Positions 33,201-36,200 of a DNA stretch of 64,000 nt are shown in pieces; position 1 is the first letter of the stretch, and each line of letters starts with the position of its first letter. The stretch is taken from contig NZ_CP056122.1 of NCBI RefSeq assembly GCF_018219455.1, positions 1,302,001 through 1,366,000 of the forward strand. The letters run 5' to 3'. A model generated the notes under the pieces. The model was not told where the DNA came from. It did no database searches and saw nothing but the letters and a program-made list of their open reading frames with translations. The stretch comes from Moritella sp. 5. GTDB taxonomy: Bacteria; Pseudomonadota; Gammaproteobacteria; Enterobacterales; Moritellaceae. A program made the position numbers and the translations under genes.

Positions 33201-36200
33201 GACATGCGTATCGTTGATAACGCGGATAATGTTGGTGCAACGACAGCACAAACCGTGCAAATTGATACGTCTGTATCAGCAAACACAATTACGATCGCGG
33301 CTATCACTGACGATACTGGCGTAGCGGGTGATTTCAAAACGTCAGACACTAATTTGAGTGTGAACGGTAGTCTAGACAACGCGCTACAAGCAGACGAAAC
33401 ACTGCAGATCAGCACTGATAATGGCACAACTTGGGTTGATGTGAGCAGTGTTGCTGGCACTACTTGGAACCATGACGATACTGCGACAACGCATAATGCA
33501 GATTTCGATTACGACATGCGCATCGTTGATAACGCGGATAATGTTGGCGCGACAGCTGAGCAAACAGTGCAAATTGATACGTCTGTATCAGCAAACACAA
33601 TTACGATCGCGGCTATCACTGACGATACGGGTGTGGCGGGTGATTTCAAAACGTCTGATACTAACCTCAGCGTAAACGGTAGCTTAGACAACGCGCTACA
33701 AGCAGACGAAACGCTGCAGATCAGTACTGATAATGGCACAACCTGGGTTGATGTGAGCAGTGTTGCTGGCACTACTTGGAGCCATGACGATACTGCGACA
33801 ACGCATAACGCAGATTTCGATTACGACATGCGCATCGTTGATAACGCGGATAATGTTGGCGCAACGACAGCACAAACAGTGCAAATTGATACGTCTGTAT
33901 CAGCAAACACAATTACGATTGCGGCTATCACTGACGATACTGGCGTAGCGGGTGATTTCAAAACGTCTGATACTAACCTCAGCGTAAACGGTAGCTTAGA
34001 CAATGCGCTACAAGCAGACGAAACGCTGCAGATTAGTACTGATAATGGCACAACCTGGGCTGATGTGAGCAGTGTTTCTGGCACTACTTGGAGCCATGAC
34101 GATACCGCTAATACGCATAACGCAGATTTCGATTACGATATGCGTATTGTTGATAACGCGGATAATGTTGGCGCGACAGCTGAGCAAACAGTACAAATTG
34201 ATACGTCAGTATCAGCAAACACAATTACGATCGCGGCTATCACTGACGATACTGGCGTAGCAGGTGATTTCAAAACGTCTGATACTAACCTCAGCGTAAA
34301 CGGTAGCTTAGACAATGCGCTACAAGCAGACGAAACGCTGCAGATTAGTACTGATAATGGCACAACCTGGGTTGATGTGAGCAGTGTTTCTGGCACTACT
34401 TGGAGCCATGACGATACCGCTAATACGCATAACGCAGATTTCGATTACGATATGCGTATTGTTGATAACGCGGATAATGTTGGCGCGACAGCTGAGCAAA
34501 CAGTACAAATTGATACGTCTGTATCAGCAAACACAATTACAATTGCGGCGATAACTGATGACACTGGCCTTGATAGCAATGACTTTAAAACAACGGATAC
34601 CAACCTAATTGTTAATGGTAGCCTAGCTAATACACTACAGTCAGATGAAACTCTACAAATAAGCACAGATAACGGTACAACTTGGGTTGATGTGAGCAGC
34701 GTTTCTGGCACTACTTGGAGCCATGATGATACAGCTAATACGCATACAGCGGATTTCGATTACGAAATGCGTATCGTTGATATTGCAGGTAATCAAGGTG
34801 CAACAGCTGAGCAAACTGTCGAAATAAATATAGCGCCTACAACGACAGCTGCGACTATCGATGCTACCGAGGATGTGCCTTACATACTGAGTGTAAGTGA
34901 CTTTAATTTCGCTGATAGCGATGCTAGTGATGCATTAGTGAGTATTCGTATTGATAGCTTGCCCAGTGATGGTGAACTGCAATTATATGATGGTTCGAGT
35001 TGGAATAGTGTCACAAATGGTCAAACGGTATCTATTACAGATATTAATGCCGATAATCTACGTTTTGTGAATGATGAACATGAATCGGGGCAAGGTTATA
35101 GTGATTTTGATTTTAGTGTATCAGATGGTGCAGAGTGGAGTAATTCGGTAACTGCAACAGTGAATGTTGAAGCGGTCGCCGATGTACCGACATTAACGGT
35201 ATCAAGCGGTGTGGTGAGTTCTGCAAATTATGTAGCCCCTCAAGGTGCAGGTTTGTTAGTTGAAACATTTAATAATGTAACGGCGTTTAATATATCTGAT
35301 GTATCTGGCAGTAACGCTGGTTACATGGAACAGGCTCTGGCGAATGAAACACCAGACAGTACCGAGAATTTACTATCACTTACTGACGCAGGCGGAACAA
35401 TTAACCTAGCCACGGATAGTGCAGTTAAAGCTACTGGTTTAATTTACCTTGAAGCTGGCAGTAGTTATGAGTTTACCGGTTATCGTGATGATACTTTCCA
35501 TATGGAGATCGGCGGCGATCAAGTATTTTCTCAAGGATTTGACAGTTGGGGTAATTACACATCGACGGCATTTGTACCATCTGAATCTGGTTATTACAGC
35601 TTTGAGATGTATGCTTATAACGCTTCTGGTGTCGGTTCTTATGATGTAAGTGTTAAAATTAATGGTGGCACAGAGCAAGAGTTATCAGTATTACCAACGT
35701 ATGCAGATATTAACGAAGTTAATTCGTTAGATGGTCAACATAGTGGATATGCTGAAAATAGTAATAATGATGGCGGTTTCTATCCTGCACGCTTGAATGA
35801 AGGTATCGAAGATACTGATATTTCACTTTCAAGTATTAATGCGGCTCTTGTTGACCTAGATGGTTCAGAGAGTCTTGCTATAACGGTGGCTGGTGTGCCA
35901 GTCGGTGCTGTTATTAGCGATGGTACGAATTCTGTCACCAGTGATGGTTCTGTCATTGATATCAGTGATTGGGATTTAGATGCATTAACATTTAATGGGC
36001 TGGCTACGGGTGATAGTACAACGCACACATTAAGTTTTACAGCTACTTCAACTGAGATAAATGGTACAGGAGCAAATGAAACTGCATCGACGAGTGTTGA
36101 CCTTAATGTGGTTGTAATTGATAGTGCTCCAGTATCTATGGATGACCTTGATAGTGTCGGCTACGGTGGTACGATTTATGGTAACGTGATCACTGGGGCA

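Larger units (their letters stand above)
17040..34826 (+). repeat. Array of 57 tandem 312-bp repeats (104-residue modules)
   Basis: The period is exactly 312 bp from end to end except for the last unit (315 bp); 56 x 312 + 315 = 17,787 bp, which matches the span. Each module reads roughly DTSVSANTITIAAITDDTG, then VAGDFKTSDTNLSVNGSL, LQISTDNGTTWVDVSSV, TTWSHDDTA and FDYDMRIVDNADNVGAT. Conserved acidic clusters (DD, DN, DFDYD) would suit Ca2+-stiffened Ig-like folds. The 104-residue length equals that of the Ca2+-dependent extender repeats of the Marinomonas primoryensis ice-binding adhesin; homology is not shown here. Confidence 0.97.

Noticed and set aside
17224..34711. About 100 recurring reading frames of 62-103 codons on both strands inside the adhesin array
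   Set aside because: They recur at exact 312-bp steps in other frames of the same repeats and only reflect its open antisense and +1 frames. None has a separate start context or a known domain.
17040..34826. CRISPR-like regular repetition
   Set aside because: The units are 312 bp, contiguous, in frame and coding, with no spacers.
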